Of a stretch of 64,000 nt of DNA, positions 28,540 through 37,451 are shown piece after piece. Positions within the stretch are counted from its first letter, which is position 1. Every line of letters begins with the position of its first letter. The notes under the pieces are model-generated. The model saw only the letters and a program-made list of their open reading frames with translations, was not told the DNA's origin and did no database searches. Origin of the DNA: Bacillus sp. P14.5 (lineage in GTDB: Bacteria > Bacillota > Bacilli > Bacillales > Bacillaceae_B); the NCBI RefSeq assembly GCF_003316765.1, contig NZ_NIJF01000096.1, forward strand, positions 59,825 to 123,824. Reading direction: 5' to 3'. The translations under genes were made by a program, and so were the position numbers.

Positions 28540-28598
28540 CGATGATTTCTACTTGCATCATTTAGTTTTCTACTTTTGTCCCAGCCTCTTTTTGTGAT

Positions 28599-29108
28599 TT
28601 ATTTGATTGAAACCTTCTGCGGCTCTTGTGCTTTATCAAGATTAAATTCGGTATGAAGCACCTCCGCAGCTGTCAGCATCTGCGCTTCGTCGACCACAGC
28701 TGAAACCTTGATCTCGGATGTACTTACCATTTTGATTGGAATCTGATTGTTGGCCAATACTTCAAACATCTGAGCAGCTACACCCGGATTGGATATCATA
28801 CCAGAACCCACGATGGACACTTTAGCCAGGCCGCTTTCATGTTCAATGCTGCTGAAACCAAGTTCCTCGCGATTATTTTGAAGCACTTCGATTGTGTCCT
28901 CCAAGGATTCCCTTTTAATGGAGAAAGAGAGATTGATTCTGCCTGTTTCTGTTTTGCTCTGTATAATGATATCCACATTGATGTGATTTTTGGCAAGAGT
29001 GGTAAAAATGGAAGACAGGCCTGTGATTTCATTCTGCAGCCCTAATACAGTCACCCTGATAATTTCTTCTTCAAATGCTACTCCTCGAACTATCAATCCT
29101 GTTTCCAT
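28599..29108 (-). CDS. lysC: Aspartate kinase beta subunit from an internal start
   Basis: In-frame ATG (METGLIVRGVAFEEE) with GAGGAGG seven bases upstream inside lysC, giving a 169-residue product made of the two ACT domains. In B. subtilis the same arrangement gives an alpha2beta2 enzyme. This is inferred from the site and from that precedent. Confidence 0.65.
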   Translation of the reverse strand: METGLIVRGVAFEEEIIRVTVLGLQNEITGLSSIFTTLAKNHINVDIIIQSKTETGRINLSFSIKRESLEDTIEVLQNNREELGFSSIEHESGLAKVSIVGSGMISNPGVAAQMFEVLANNQIPIKMVSTSEIKVSAVVDEAQMLTAAEVLHTEFNLDKAQEPQKVSIK

Positions 29109-29843
29109 TGAAACTTCCTCCTCAATAATTGTACCTTCTTGTTTATCCATGCTTGATCTCACTACCAGCGGAACACCATGATTCTTGGCAAATTCAACTG
29201 CCCTCGGATGCAGGACTCCCGCCCCAAGATTAGCAAGCTCCAGCATTTCGTCATAAGCTACGGATGAAAGCTTACGGGCATTCTTCAGATATCGCGGATC
29301 CGAAGTGTAAACTCCATCCACATCTGTATAAATATCGCATCGATCTGCATTTAATGCAGCGGCAAGAGCTACAGCTGTCGTATCGGAACCGCCGCGTCCC
29401 AAGGTAGTAATCTCCTTGTTCTCTGCCATTCCCTGAAATCCTGCTGCCACCACAATACGATTGTCTCTAAGGTTTTTGCGGACTCTGTCTGTATTTATGT
29501 TTGTAATCCGGGCATTACCATGGATGCTTTCCGTTTCGATGCCGGCCTGCCAGCCTGTCATAGAGACTGCCTCATACCCTGATTCAAGCAGCACCATGGT
29601 CAGCAAAGAAATGGTGATTTGTTCCCCGGTAGTAAGGAGCATATCCATTTCACGTTTGCTCGGCTTTGCAGAAGCCTGATAAGCCAAATGAACAAGCCCA
29701 TCCGTCGTTTTCCCCATAGCTGACACCACAACTACAACATCGTTGCCCTTGTTTTTCTCTTCGATCACACGGAGTGCTGCATTTTTGATTCTATCCATAT
29801 CACCGACGGAAGTTCCTCCAAATTTCTGAACAATCAGTCCCAC
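28599..29843 (-). CDS. lysC: Aspartate kinase, lysine-sensitive (alpha and beta subunits)
   Basis: 414-residue aspartokinase catalysing the first step of the lysine/threonine/methionine pathway. The kinase domain begins LIVQKFGGTSVGD and includes AAGFQGM, TTLGRGGSDTTA and the GVYTSDPR block; two ACT domains follow. The GTG start at 29843 has AGGACGAG upstream. An internal ATG at 29108 with GAGGAGG just upstream matches the internal start of the beta subunit known for B. subtilis aspartokinase II. A lysine riboswitch lies upstream. Confidence 0.96.
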   Translation of the reverse strand: MGLIVQKFGGTSVGDMDRIKNAALRVIEEKNKGNDVVVVVSAMGKTTDGLVHLAYQASAKPSKREMDMLLTTGEQITISLLTMVLLESGYEAVSMTGWQAGIETESIHGNARITNINTDRVRKNLRDNRIVVAAGFQGMAENKEITTLGRGGSDTTAVALAAALNADRCDIYTDVDGVYTSDPRYLKNARKLSSVAYDEMLELANLGAGVLHPRAVEFAKNHGVPLVVRSSMDKQEGTIIEEEVSMETGLIVRGVAFEEEIIRVTVLGLQNEITGLSSIFTTLAKNHINVDIIIQSKTETGRINLSFSIKRESLEDTIEVLQNNREELGFSSIEHESGLAKVSIVGSGMISNPGVAAQMFEVLANNQIPIKMVSTSEIKVSAVVDEAQMLTAAEVLHTEFNLDKAQEPQKVSIK

Positions 29844-29926
29844 AATTCTCGTCCTCTTTTCTTAAGTAATTTTTGCTCTAAGTATAAGTTCAAGAATAAC
29901 GGTCCATCACGAAAAACAAACCTCAA

Positions 29927-29960
29927 TAAAAAAGGCAATGAGATATTTATCTCATTGCCT
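29927..29960 (-). terminator. Riboswitch-controlled terminator before lysC
   Basis: Minus-strand stem GGCAATGAGATA/TATCTCATTGCC with a short loop followed by TTTTTTATT; it is the expression platform of the L-box. Confidence 0.93.
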
Positions 29961-30160
29961 GTGAAATCGCAAGAATATGCAGGTTCCACGTGAGATAGCT
30001 CTCCAAGACTGTTAATCTTGACAATCCTGCATCTCTTAAATACAGAACCAGCGGAAACAGCCATGAGCCTGCTTTCACTTCGGCGAATTTCCCTTTCAAT
30101 GTTCGTCATAAGAGCCCATACTCTTCGAAACATCTACTGATGAAAGTCCGCACCTCTATC
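29927..30160 (-). promoter_or_regulatory. Lysine riboswitch (L-box) upstream of lysC
   Basis: The minus strand begins GATAGAGGTGCGGAC, the conserved 5' part of the L-box, and continues through the expected multi-stem region (AGTAGATG, GAAAGGGAAATTCGCCGAAG, GCTGGTTCTG) over ~175 bases to an intrinsic terminator. In this class lysine binding favours the terminator and lowers lysC expression. Confidence 0.92.
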
Positions 30161-30287
30161 ACCACTTGTATAAAAGTGATAATTTTATAAAATTTTCATT
30201 TATTCTAACATAGAATACAAATGATGACAATCTATTTTTCTTCTCTTTAACGGCGTTTATTCTTATGCGGGATGGCTTCTTGGGTAC

Positions 30288-30645
30288 ATCTTCTCGATCT
30301 TGCTTCTGTTTTGATGTACCCAAGCTGACTCCTTGGGGGCATCTTCTCGACCATGTACCTGTTTTGTTGTACCCAAGCTGGCTTCTTGGGGGCATCTTCT
30401 CGACCATGTACCTGTTTTGTTGTACCCAAGCTGGCTTCTTGGGGGCATCTTCTCCACCTTGTACCTGTATTGTTGTACCCAAGCTGGCTTCTTGGGGGCA
30501 TCTTCTCCACCTTGTGCCTGTATTGTTGTACCCAAGCTGGCTTCCTGGGGACATCTTCTCGACTATGTACCTGTTTTGATGTACTCAAGCTGGCTCCTTG
30601 GGGGCATCTTCTCGACCATGTATCTTGTTTTATGTTCTCAAGCTG
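30288..30645. repeat. Minisatellite M4: about 7 copies of a 53 bp unit
   Basis: ACCCAAGCTG recurs at 30318, 30371, 30424, 30477 and 30530, exactly 53 apart, with diverged copies at 30583 and 30636. Each unit has a dyad (GGGTACA ... TGTACCC in the first copy; GTAC ... GTAC and CCAAG ... CTTGG in others). It lies between the lysine riboswitch and uvrC. All open frames across it are repeat artefacts. Confidence 0.93.
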
Positions 30646-30669
30646 TGATCTTTAACTCATTTTTATGAC

Positions 30670-30716
30670 TTCAATACAGCCCCCCGGAGATCTTATCCTC
30701 GGGCTGTATCATTTTT
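30670..30716 (+). terminator. Plus-strand hairpin with T tract of unknown role
   Basis: ATACAGCCC pairs with GGGCTGTAT and is followed by CATTTTTTA on the plus strand. No plus-strand gene precedes it, only the minisatellite. Confidence 0.55.
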
Positions 30717-30762
30717 TATCCATTCCAACTAGTCCTTTTAACACACACCTTTCCGTTAAGAC

Positions 30763-30798
30763 AAAAAACACCCCGCCATCTCATCATGGCAGAGTGTT
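30763..30798 (-). terminator. Terminator of uvrC
   Basis: Minus-strand stem AACACTCTGCCAT/ATGGCGGGGTGTT with a six-base loop followed by TTTTG. It lies just after the TAG (30805-30807) that ends uvrC in the restored frame, not after the premature stop, which supports the longer gene. Confidence 0.88.
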
Positions 30799-30804
30799 CC
30801 TTAG

Positions 30805-32576
30805 CTATTCCTTCAATTTCTCCATCAATTCTTCAGCAGCCGATTTTGGAAGGCCCGCATCGATCAGTTCCTCCATCGAAGCTTCTCTCATTTTCTTCAT
30901 GGATCCAAATGTTTTCAGGAGATGTTTTTTCTTTTTGGCCCAATGCCGCTCACTTCATCCAGCATTGAAGAAAAGGCGGTTTTGCCTCTTAGCTGGCGGT
31001 GGAAGGTGATGGCAAATCTGTGCACTTCATCCTGAATTCTTTGCAGCAGATAAAATTCCTGGCTCCTCTTTTCCAGCGGTACGATTTCAAGCGGATTTCC
31101 ATAAAGCAATTCTGAAGTCTGATGCTTATCGTCCTTGGCCAGTCCGGCTACAGGAATATCGAGATTCAATTCCAATTCCAGCACTTCTTTTGCAGCACCA
31201 ATCTGGCCTTTCCCGCCATCAATGACGATTAAATCTGGGAGCGGAAGTCCTTCTTTCAGCACTCTGGAATACCTTCTTCTCACTACTTCACGCATGGAGT
31301 CATAGTCATCAGGCCCTTTTACCGACTTGATCTTATATTTACGGTACTCTTTCTTTTCCGGTTTGCCGTCAATAAAGACGATCATCGCTGAGACGGGGTC
31401 AGTGCCCTGGATATTGGAGTTATCGAAGGCTTCGATCCGGTGAGGAGTATAGATGCCCATCGCCTCACCCAATTTATCAATCGCCATGATCGTCCTTTCC
31501 TCGTCCCGCTCAATCAAGGAAAACTTTTCTTTTAAAGCAACTTCGGCATTCTTGCCCGCCAAATGGACCAGACTTTTTTTCTGTCCTCTCTTTGGCTGTG
31601 TCGTCCTGACATCCAGAAGTTCTGATACGATTGATTCGTCGATCCCTTCAGGAAGATTGATTTCCTTCGGTTTAAAATGATTGGCCTTGGTATAGAACTG
31701 GCCGATATAGGTCAGGAACTCCTCTGCCGGTTCATCATAGATGGGGAACATGGAAACATCACGTTCAATCAGCTTCCCTTGCCTGATAAAAAACACCTGG
31801 ACACACATCCAGCCTTTATCGACCGCATACCCAAAAATGTCACGGTCCGTGAAGTCAGTCATGGTCATGGTCTGCTTTTCCATCGTCGCCTCAATATGCT
31901 GAATCTGATCCCGAAACTCTTTCGCGCGCTCAAACTCGAGGTTCTCTGCAGCCTCGCCCATCTTTTCGTTGAGTTCTTTTTTAATTTCCTTATAACCGCC
32001 ATTTAAAAAGCGGGCAATCTCATTTGTCAGCTCTTTATACGTTTCAGATTCCACATTATGGACACACGGTGCCAGACACTGCCCCAAATGGTAGTACAGG
32101 CATACCCGGTCGGGAAGGTTATCGCATTTTCTCAGAGGATAGATCCTGTCGAGAAGCTTTTTCGTTTCATTTGCTGCCCCTGCATTTGGATATGGACCGA
32201 AATACTTTCCCTTATCTTTCTTTACATTGCGTGTGATGATGAGTCGTGGATGCCTTTCTGCAGTCAGCTTGATAAAAGGATAACTCTTATCATCTTTCAG
32301 CATGACATTATATTTAGGGTCATGTTTTTTGATCAAGTTCAACTCAAGAATCAGCGCCTCCAAATTGGAAGACGTTATAATATATTCAAAGTCTTCGATC
32401 TCTCCGACCAGCCTTTGCGTTTTACCATCATGAGAACCGGTGAAATAGGATCTCACTCGATTCTTCAGCACCTTTGCCTTCCCAACATAAATAATGGTCC
32501 CCTGTCTGTCTTTCATCAGGTAGCACCCCGGCTGGTCCGGCAGAAATGCCAATTTATTTGAAATATTTTCGTTCAT
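30805..32576 (-). pseudogene. uvrC: Excinuclease ABC subunit C, frameshifted near the 3' end
   Basis: Nucleotide-excision repair endonuclease. The open frame (30915-32576, 553 residues) contains the GIY-YIG domain ([18 protein letters not shown]), the UVR helix pair ([13 protein letters not shown]) and the RNase H-like 5' nuclease ([21 protein letters not shown]), then ends in [10 protein letters not shown]. One extra A in the A6 run at 30925-30930 would continue the frame as [22 protein letters not shown] to a TAG at 30805, restoring the C-terminal helix-hairpin-helix domain and a normal length of ~590. This is either a real mutation, a sequencing undercall, or -1 frameshifting on A AAA AAC. 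The start is an ATG at 32576. Confidence 0.92.
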
Positions 32577-32709
32577 TTATCCTCACCCCCTGCGGCTTAC
32601 CATTAAGCATAGCTGTTTCCGCAGGACCTTATTGAAGACCCGCTGCGAAAAACTCTTATAAAAATGAACGGAAAACAGTAAAGTTCCTTCAATAATCATA
32701 GGCAATCAG

Positions 32710-32735
32710 CCCGCCAAGGTCAACTGGCGGGCTTC
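32710..32735. other. Perfect hairpin downstream of trxA
   Basis: AGCCCGCCA pairs with TGGCGGGCT around an eight-base loop, without a T tract. It lies in the 267-base gap between trxA and uvrC, which otherwise holds nothing that I can support. Confidence 0.55.
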
Positions 32736-32843
32736 TGGCAAAAGAATACAGTGATACTGATCATAAATTGATTCCCTTCAGGCAAGGAAATCTGTGCGAG
32801 GAGCAGACATCTTTACTTCGTGCCAGCTTCGTCACATCAGCTG

Positions 32844-32874
32844 TAAAAAAGAAACGAGCCGGACGGCTCGTTTC
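32844..32874 (-). terminator. Terminator of trxA
   Basis: Perfect stem AAGAAACGAGCC/GGCTCGTTTCTT with a four-base loop and TTTT on the minus strand. Confidence 0.93.
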
Positions 32875-32892
32875 TTTTACATCCTTACTTCA

Positions 32893-33207
32893 TTAAGCAT
32901 GTTTGTTCAATAATTCAGCAAGAGCTTCTTTAGGCTGGAAGCCGATGACTTTGTCAACTACTTCTCCATCTTTAAGGACAACCAATGTAGGGATACTCAT
33001 AACTCCGTAATTCCCTGCAGTTTCTTGATTTTCGTCAACGTCAACTTTGACGATTTTCACTTTATCGCCCATTTCGGTATCCAACTCTTCAAGAACTGGT
33101 GCAATCATTTTACAAGGTCCGCACCATGGCGCCCAGAAATCAGCCAGTACTAAACCTGAACTTACTTCGTTTTTGAAATTTTGATCTGTTGCATTTGTGA
33201 TAGCCAT
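32893..33207 (-). CDS. trxA: Thioredoxin
   Basis: 104-residue cytoplasmic disulfide reductase. Active site WCGPC with Cys29 and Cys32, conserved DFWAPW before it and the cis-proline in SIPTLVV. The length is that of a classical thioredoxin. The ATG has AGGCG upstream. It is monocistronic with its own terminator. In B. subtilis it lies next to etfA; here cydDC is inserted between. Confidence 0.98.
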   Translation of the reverse strand: MAITNATDQNFKNEVSSGLVLADFWAPWCGPCKMIAPVLEELDTEMGDKVKIVKVDVDENQETAGNYGVMSIPTLVVLKDGEVVDKVIGFQPKEALAELLNKHA

Positions 33208-33474
33208 TTATATTCGCCTCCAAATATGTTTCAAAGTTACCGTCAGTATATCATCGTTTTTTTATTGATGCTATAAATATGCTCGCAGGTAATTTACCCT
33301 GTTTTGCCTTCTTTATTCATCATAGGCGCTGGTGACGGATTGCGGTCTTTCTGCCTCAAGCCTTCTGTGGAAGGTACATCTTTTTCAAATTATATGGCCA
33401 GTATAGACATTTAGTTCTTACCATATGAATCAAGTGTGTAATTTCAAACAGCTGAAAAAACTGTGTGAACTTCT

Positions 33475-35190
33475 TTATCCGAATACATCTCTTTCAATCT
33501 CCTTCATTTCAAAGAAGTACCCCTGTATTGCCATCAATTCATCAAATGTTCCGCTTTCCACAACCTGTCCTTTGTCCATCACAATTATTCTGTCCATTTT
33601 TTCCAGTCCCGTTAAGCGGTGGCTGACCAACACGAGTGTATCATTGGCTGCTTGTTCAAAAAGCTGCTTATAGATGAAATCCTCAGTCAGTGCATCAATT
33701 GAAGATGTGGGTTCGTCCAAAATCCATAAACGGCCTCCCTTTAACATGGCTCGGGCAATGGCAAGCCGCTGCTTTTCACCGCCAGACAAATTTTCACCAC
33801 GCTCGAGAACTTCGCTATCCAGATTAAAATGGGCTAACTGAACATTTTCAAGGACCCTCATTAGTTCTTCATCTGTCCTATCAGCCCCTGCCAATTCAAG
33901 GTTTTCCCGGATAGTTCCGTAAAAGAAATGATTATCCTGTAAGACAACATTTGCTTTCGACCAGAGGTCTTCCCCATCCAAATGATTAAGCGGAAGGTTT
34001 CCAATCCTGATCTCTCCTTCGGCTGCATGGAGCACTTTAAGCAGCAGCATTAATACCGTTGATTTACCAGATCCGCTGGGACCGACAATAGCCGTTTTCG
34101 AACCCTCCGGCAGATGGAAGCTCACCTCATTTACTGCCCTGCTGCTTTCTTCCTCGAAGCGGTAAGAAAGTTCCTGGAATTCCACAGATAACGCTTGTGA
34201 ATCGGGCAGCTTTTCGATCGTACCAGAGGGTTGGACCGGCTCCTCCTTCACCACAGAATATAATCGTTTAGAGGCTGCACGGCTCTCCTCCAGATGGCCG
34301 GGCAGTGCTGCCATCGGAGCCGCATTTTCAAAAACAGTCAGCGAAACCATGACAAGCATTGCCAGGAACAAACCATCAAGCTGGCCTTGTGTCACTAAAT
34401 AGGCTCCCAAGGCAAGAACAGTCCATGAAATCATAAGAGAAACTGCTGTATTGACAGACTGATTGAACATTAATTGAACGGATTCACGTTCCTGCTCATC
34501 GATATATTCTCCTGAAGAGGCTTTCAACATTTTTTCTTTTTCATCTAGACGCTGATACAGCTTCAGTTCCCTGAATCCATATAAAATCTCTGTCGCTTCT
34601 GTAGAAAGCTTCCCTCTCCTCTCGCGCAATCGGAAATCAATCCTGCGCTTGCTGTATGAGAATATCAAAGGCACAACCAGCGAAGTCAGTATCAGCCCGA
34701 TAATCAATACGAGAGCGATGTATACAGAGAAAAACATCATAAACACCACTGTACTTAAAAACACGATGATCAGGACGATGGGAGGATAATACACACGCAG
34801 AAAAAAGTTCTGCAGACTCTCTACATCCCCCACAATGCGTGATAGCAAATCTCCGCTCCGGTATTTCTGATAAATACCAGGAGCAAGAGGCTCCAGCCTT
34901 TTAAAGAAATCAACTCTCAGGTTGCTTAAAATGGAAAAGGTGGCACGATGGGAATAAAGACGTTCCCCATAGCGGCTGCCTGCACGTGCCAACCCAAAAA
35001 GTTTCAACAGTGCAATCATGACAGTTAAAGCATACAAAGGGGGAACGAAAGCAGCCTTTGAAATCAAGTATCCGCTGGATGCAAACAGGCCAACCGCTGT
35101 TATACCGGCTAAAACTCCGAAGAAGATGGAAAGTAAGATGTCTTTTCTTTCACGTCCGACTTCCTTCATAACAAGCATCAAATCTTTCAT
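33475..35190 (-). CDS. cydC: Thiol reductant ABC exporter, subunit CydC
   Basis: 571-residue half-transporter: six membrane helices in the first ~310 residues, then an ATPase with Walker A GPSGSGKST, signature LSGGEKQR and Walker B LWILDEPTSSID. CydDC exports cysteine or glutathione-type thiols and is needed to assemble cytochrome bd. The ATG at 35190 overlaps the cydD stop (ATGA), so the two subunits are translationally coupled. cydAB are not in this window. The C/D naming follows order and length. Confidence 0.92.
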   Translation of the reverse strand: MKDLMLVMKEVGRERKDILLSIFFGVLAGITAVGLFASSGYLISKAAFVPPLYALTVMIALLKLFGLARAGSRYGERLYSHRATFSILSNLRVDFFKRLEPLAPGIYQKYRSGDLLSRIVGDVESLQNFFLRVYYPPIVLIIVFLSTVVFMMFFSVYIALVLIIGLILTSLVVPLIFSYSKRRIDFRLRERRGKLSTEATEILYGFRELKLYQRLDEKEKMLKASSGEYIDEQERESVQLMFNQSVNTAVSLMISWTVLALGAYLVTQGQLDGLFLAMLVMVSLTVFENAAPMAALPGHLEESRAASKRLYSVVKEEPVQPSGTIEKLPDSQALSVEFQELSYRFEEESSRAVNEVSFHLPEGSKTAIVGPSGSGKSTVLMLLLKVLHAAEGEIRIGNLPLNHLDGEDLWSKANVVLQDNHFFYGTIRENLELAGADRTDEELMRVLENVQLAHFNLDSEVLERGENLSGGEKQRLAIARAMLKGGRLWILDEPTSSIDALTEDFIYKQLFEQAANDTLVLVSHRLTGLEKMDRIIVMDKGQVVESGTFDELMAIQGYFFEMKEIERDVFG

Positions 35191-36917
35191 CCTGCATCAC
35201 CCCTCTGTTGAATTGAAACCATGCTGATATAATCCCGCACTGTTCTAATCAATTCTTCATGTGTACCGCCGGCTTTTAACTCTCCATCCTCCATAAACAA
35301 GATCAAATCTGCACCTTTGATAGTGTGCAGTCTATGAGCAACGGTGATGACCGTCGATTGATTTGAAAGCTCTTCGATGGAAGCTTGTAAAATTCGTTCT
35401 GTTTTTAAATCAAGACCTGTTGTCGGCTCATCAAATAAGATGATGCTTGGCTTCTTCAAAAAAGCCCGGGCAATGGCTAAACGCTGTTTCTCTCCACCCG
35501 ATAAGCCCCGTCCGCCTTCTCCAACCCGTGTATCGTAACCCTCTTCAAGTGACTCAGCCATTTCTGACAGACCAGCTTTTTCAGCAGCATGTATAATCTC
35601 CTGCCGGCTGGCCGCTTTCATTGCTCCTATCGCAATATTTTCCGCTATAGTACCAGAAAATATATACGGGTTCTGGGAAATATAGCTGACTTCATTAAAC
35701 CATGATTCTTCCGTATAAGAAGAAAGAGGCTGATGATCAACCTCAATCGTGCCCTTGGAGGGAGCTGCAAGTCCCGCAAGCAAATGAAGAAGAGTTGTCT
35801 TGCCTGAACCGCTTCTCCCAACAATCGCTGTTTTGGTATAGGGTTTTATGTCGGCGGAGAAGCCTTTTAATTCAAATCCCCCTTCCTCATATTTAAAACC
35901 AATATTCTTAATGCTGATTGACGGTGGAGCTGAAACAGCCAGTTCCTTCTCTCCCCATATGACAGGGAGATCTTGTTTATCAAGCTCCTCCTTTATTTTA
36001 TTTGCAGCGCCCAAACTGCCTCTTCCCGTGTGAAAGGCACTGCCAAGTTCTTTGATTGCAGCATAAAACTCCGGTGCCAGCACCAACAGGAAAAATGCGG
36101 TGAAAAATGTTACACTTTCAAACACAACAAGCCGGAGACCAAGTTCAAGGGCAATCAGGCCGATACCGAGCATCGAGATATATTCCAGCATTAAAGAAGA
36201 AATAAAAGCAACCTTCAGAACTTCCATGGTTGCATCCCTGAAACCGTGGCTGCTTTCTCGAATGGCCTCTTTTTGCCTCGCGGATTGTCCGAATAATTTT
36301 AAAGTCGTCAAGCCTTGAAGCGTGTCCAGAAACTTCCCAGAGAAGGCTGTCATTTGTTCCAATTGCTCCTCTGATTTTTTCTGCGTCTTCATTCCGATAA
36401 TGATAAAGAACAAGGGAATGAACGGTGCTGTAATGATCATCAGCAAGCCAGTTGAAATATGCTGGGTAAAGGCCGCAATAAGAATCATAAGCGGAACAAT
36501 CGAAGTCTGGATAACCTGGGGAATATAACGGCTGAAATAACTGTCGATTCCATCAACCGCATCCAGCATGATGCTCACCTTGTGTCCAGACTGGCCTTTG
36601 AGAGAAGATCTTAGTGGATTTTGAGTGTATTTAGCCAGAAGCCTTTCCCGAAGGCTGCTCTTTACTTTGGAAGCCATCCTTGCCCCTGCACGTCCGCTGC
36701 CAAAGTTCAATAAGACCCTGAATATCAGCACAAGGGCCAGCCAGCCAAGCAAATGTACAACGTCCCCAAAAGAATGCCCCTGCAGAAACACCCGATCAAC
36801 TACAGACACAATCAAATATGCCTGGGCAATGATACTTAAACCTGTAAAGACGGCTGTGGCTCCAAGATATAACAACGTTCCTCTATGATGTTTCAAAAAT
36901 GGATTTAAAATATTCAT
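35187..36917 (-). CDS. cydD: Thiol reductant ABC exporter, subunit CydD
   Basis: 576-residue half-transporter with an N-terminal six-helix domain (LIVSVVDRVFLQG, IAAFTQHISTGLLMI) and an ATPase domain with Walker A GRSGSGKTT, signature GLSGGEKQR and Walker B IILFDEPTTGLD. It is the first gene of cydDC, with AGGAG before the ATG and a Rex box at 36965 just downstream of a TATAAT hexamer. It is inserted between trxA and etfA relative to B. subtilis. Confidence 0.93.
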   Translation of the reverse strand: MNILNPFLKHHRGTLLYLGATAVFTGLSIIAQAYLIVSVVDRVFLQGHSFGDVVHLLGWLALVLIFRVLLNFGSGRAGARMASKVKSSLRERLLAKYTQNPLRSSLKGQSGHKVSIMLDAVDGIDSYFSRYIPQVIQTSIVPLMILIAAFTQHISTGLLMIITAPFIPLFFIIIGMKTQKKSEEQLEQMTAFSGKFLDTLQGLTTLKLFGQSARQKEAIRESSHGFRDATMEVLKVAFISSLMLEYISMLGIGLIALELGLRLVVFESVTFFTAFFLLVLAPEFYAAIKELGSAFHTGRGSLGAANKIKEELDKQDLPVIWGEKELAVSAPPSISIKNIGFKYEEGGFELKGFSADIKPYTKTAIVGRSGSGKTTLLHLLAGLAAPSKGTIEVDHQPLSSYTEESWFNEVSYISQNPYIFSGTIAENIAIGAMKAASRQEIIHAAEKAGLSEMAESLEEGYDTRVGEGGRGLSGGEKQRLAIARAFLKKPSIILFDEPTTGLDLKTERILQASIEELSNQSTVITVAHRLHTIKGADLILFMEDGELKAGGTHEELIRTVRDYISMVSIQQRGDAG

Positions 36918-36964
36918 ATTGAAAATCTCCTATCTTAAAAGAAGAATCTGAATGACTACTTCGC

Positions 36965-36982
36965 TTGTGAACATATTCACAA
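36965..36982. promoter_or_regulatory. Rex operator upstream of cydDC
   Basis: TTGTGAACATATTCACAA is a perfect TTGTGAA-N4-TTCACAA dyad, the binding site of the NADH-sensing repressor Rex in Gram-positive bacteria. It lies 48 bases before cydD, immediately downstream of a TATAAT on the minus strand, where bound Rex would block initiation. Confidence 0.9.
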
Positions 36983-37099
36983 TATTATAGTTTCATTATA
37001 CATAACTATAAGGAGAAATTCATCTGAAAGGCTCAAGAGGCGGCAAACCTCTCTAATTATGTAAATTTATAATATGGCTTGCTGCCTAATTATTGGTTT

Positions 37100-37215
37100 C
37101 TTATAGCTTTGCAGACCTTTTTCCTGGGACATCTCTTTTCATTGGCCCGTATTCTCACTTTACGGTCCGTTATCCTGGCGCTTCTCCCTTTTCAAGGGTC
37201 CGTATTCTCACTTTT
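37100..37215. repeat. Minisatellite M5: two copies of a 53 bp unit
   Basis: CGTATTCTCACTTT occurs at 37148 and 37201, 53 apart. The flanks agree as well (CATCTCTTTTCATTGGCC versus CTTCTCCCTTTTCAAGGGTC). The dyad GGCCCGTA ... TACGGTCC lies in the unit. The word GGTCCGTTATCC is shared with the array at 58337. It lies between etfA and cydD. Confidence 0.75.
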
Positions 37216-37358
37216 TTATAAACAAACTTTATAAAATTGACAATCAACAATAGAGCCTGCCTAGCGTTAAGATTGTCTTTGAATCAGAAAACTTCAAGAA
37301 ACCCAAGTAGAGCTCTGCTTCTTCCTATTCCTCTTTAACACAAATGAAAAACCCAAAT

Positions 37359-37397
37359 ATAAAAAGAAAGCACCCGTCTAATTAACGGATGCTTTCT
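37359..37397 (-). terminator. Terminator of the fatty-acid degradation cluster (after etfA)
   Basis: Minus-strand stem AGAAAGCATCCGT/ACGGGTGCTTTCT (one mismatch) with a seven-base loop, then TTTTTATA. Confidence 0.9.
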
Positions 37398-37451
37398 AAC
37401 TGAGTAATTCAAACTTTTTCCAAAAGATATTTCAATAATCCAGCCTGCACT

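Larger units (their letters stand above)
28231..28592. repeat. Split bidirectional terminator with an inserted repeat
   Basis: A 19-base arm AAAAGAGGCTGGGACAAAA (28231-28249) is the exact reverse complement of 28574-28592. The arms lie 12 bases after the yslB stop and six bases after the lysC stop. Between them lie the GC-rich palindrome (28295-28414) and a further hairpin (28491-28539). This reads as an ordinary bidirectional terminator whose loop has taken up an insertion. Confidence 0.75.

Noticed and set aside
29834..30133. Minus-strand frame of 99 codons upstream of lysC
   Set aside because: It lies inside the lysine riboswitch.
30159..30668. Long open frames on both strands across the array at 30288
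   Set aside because: Both strands and several phases are open through a 53-bp tandem repeat; this is an effect of the repeat, not coding.
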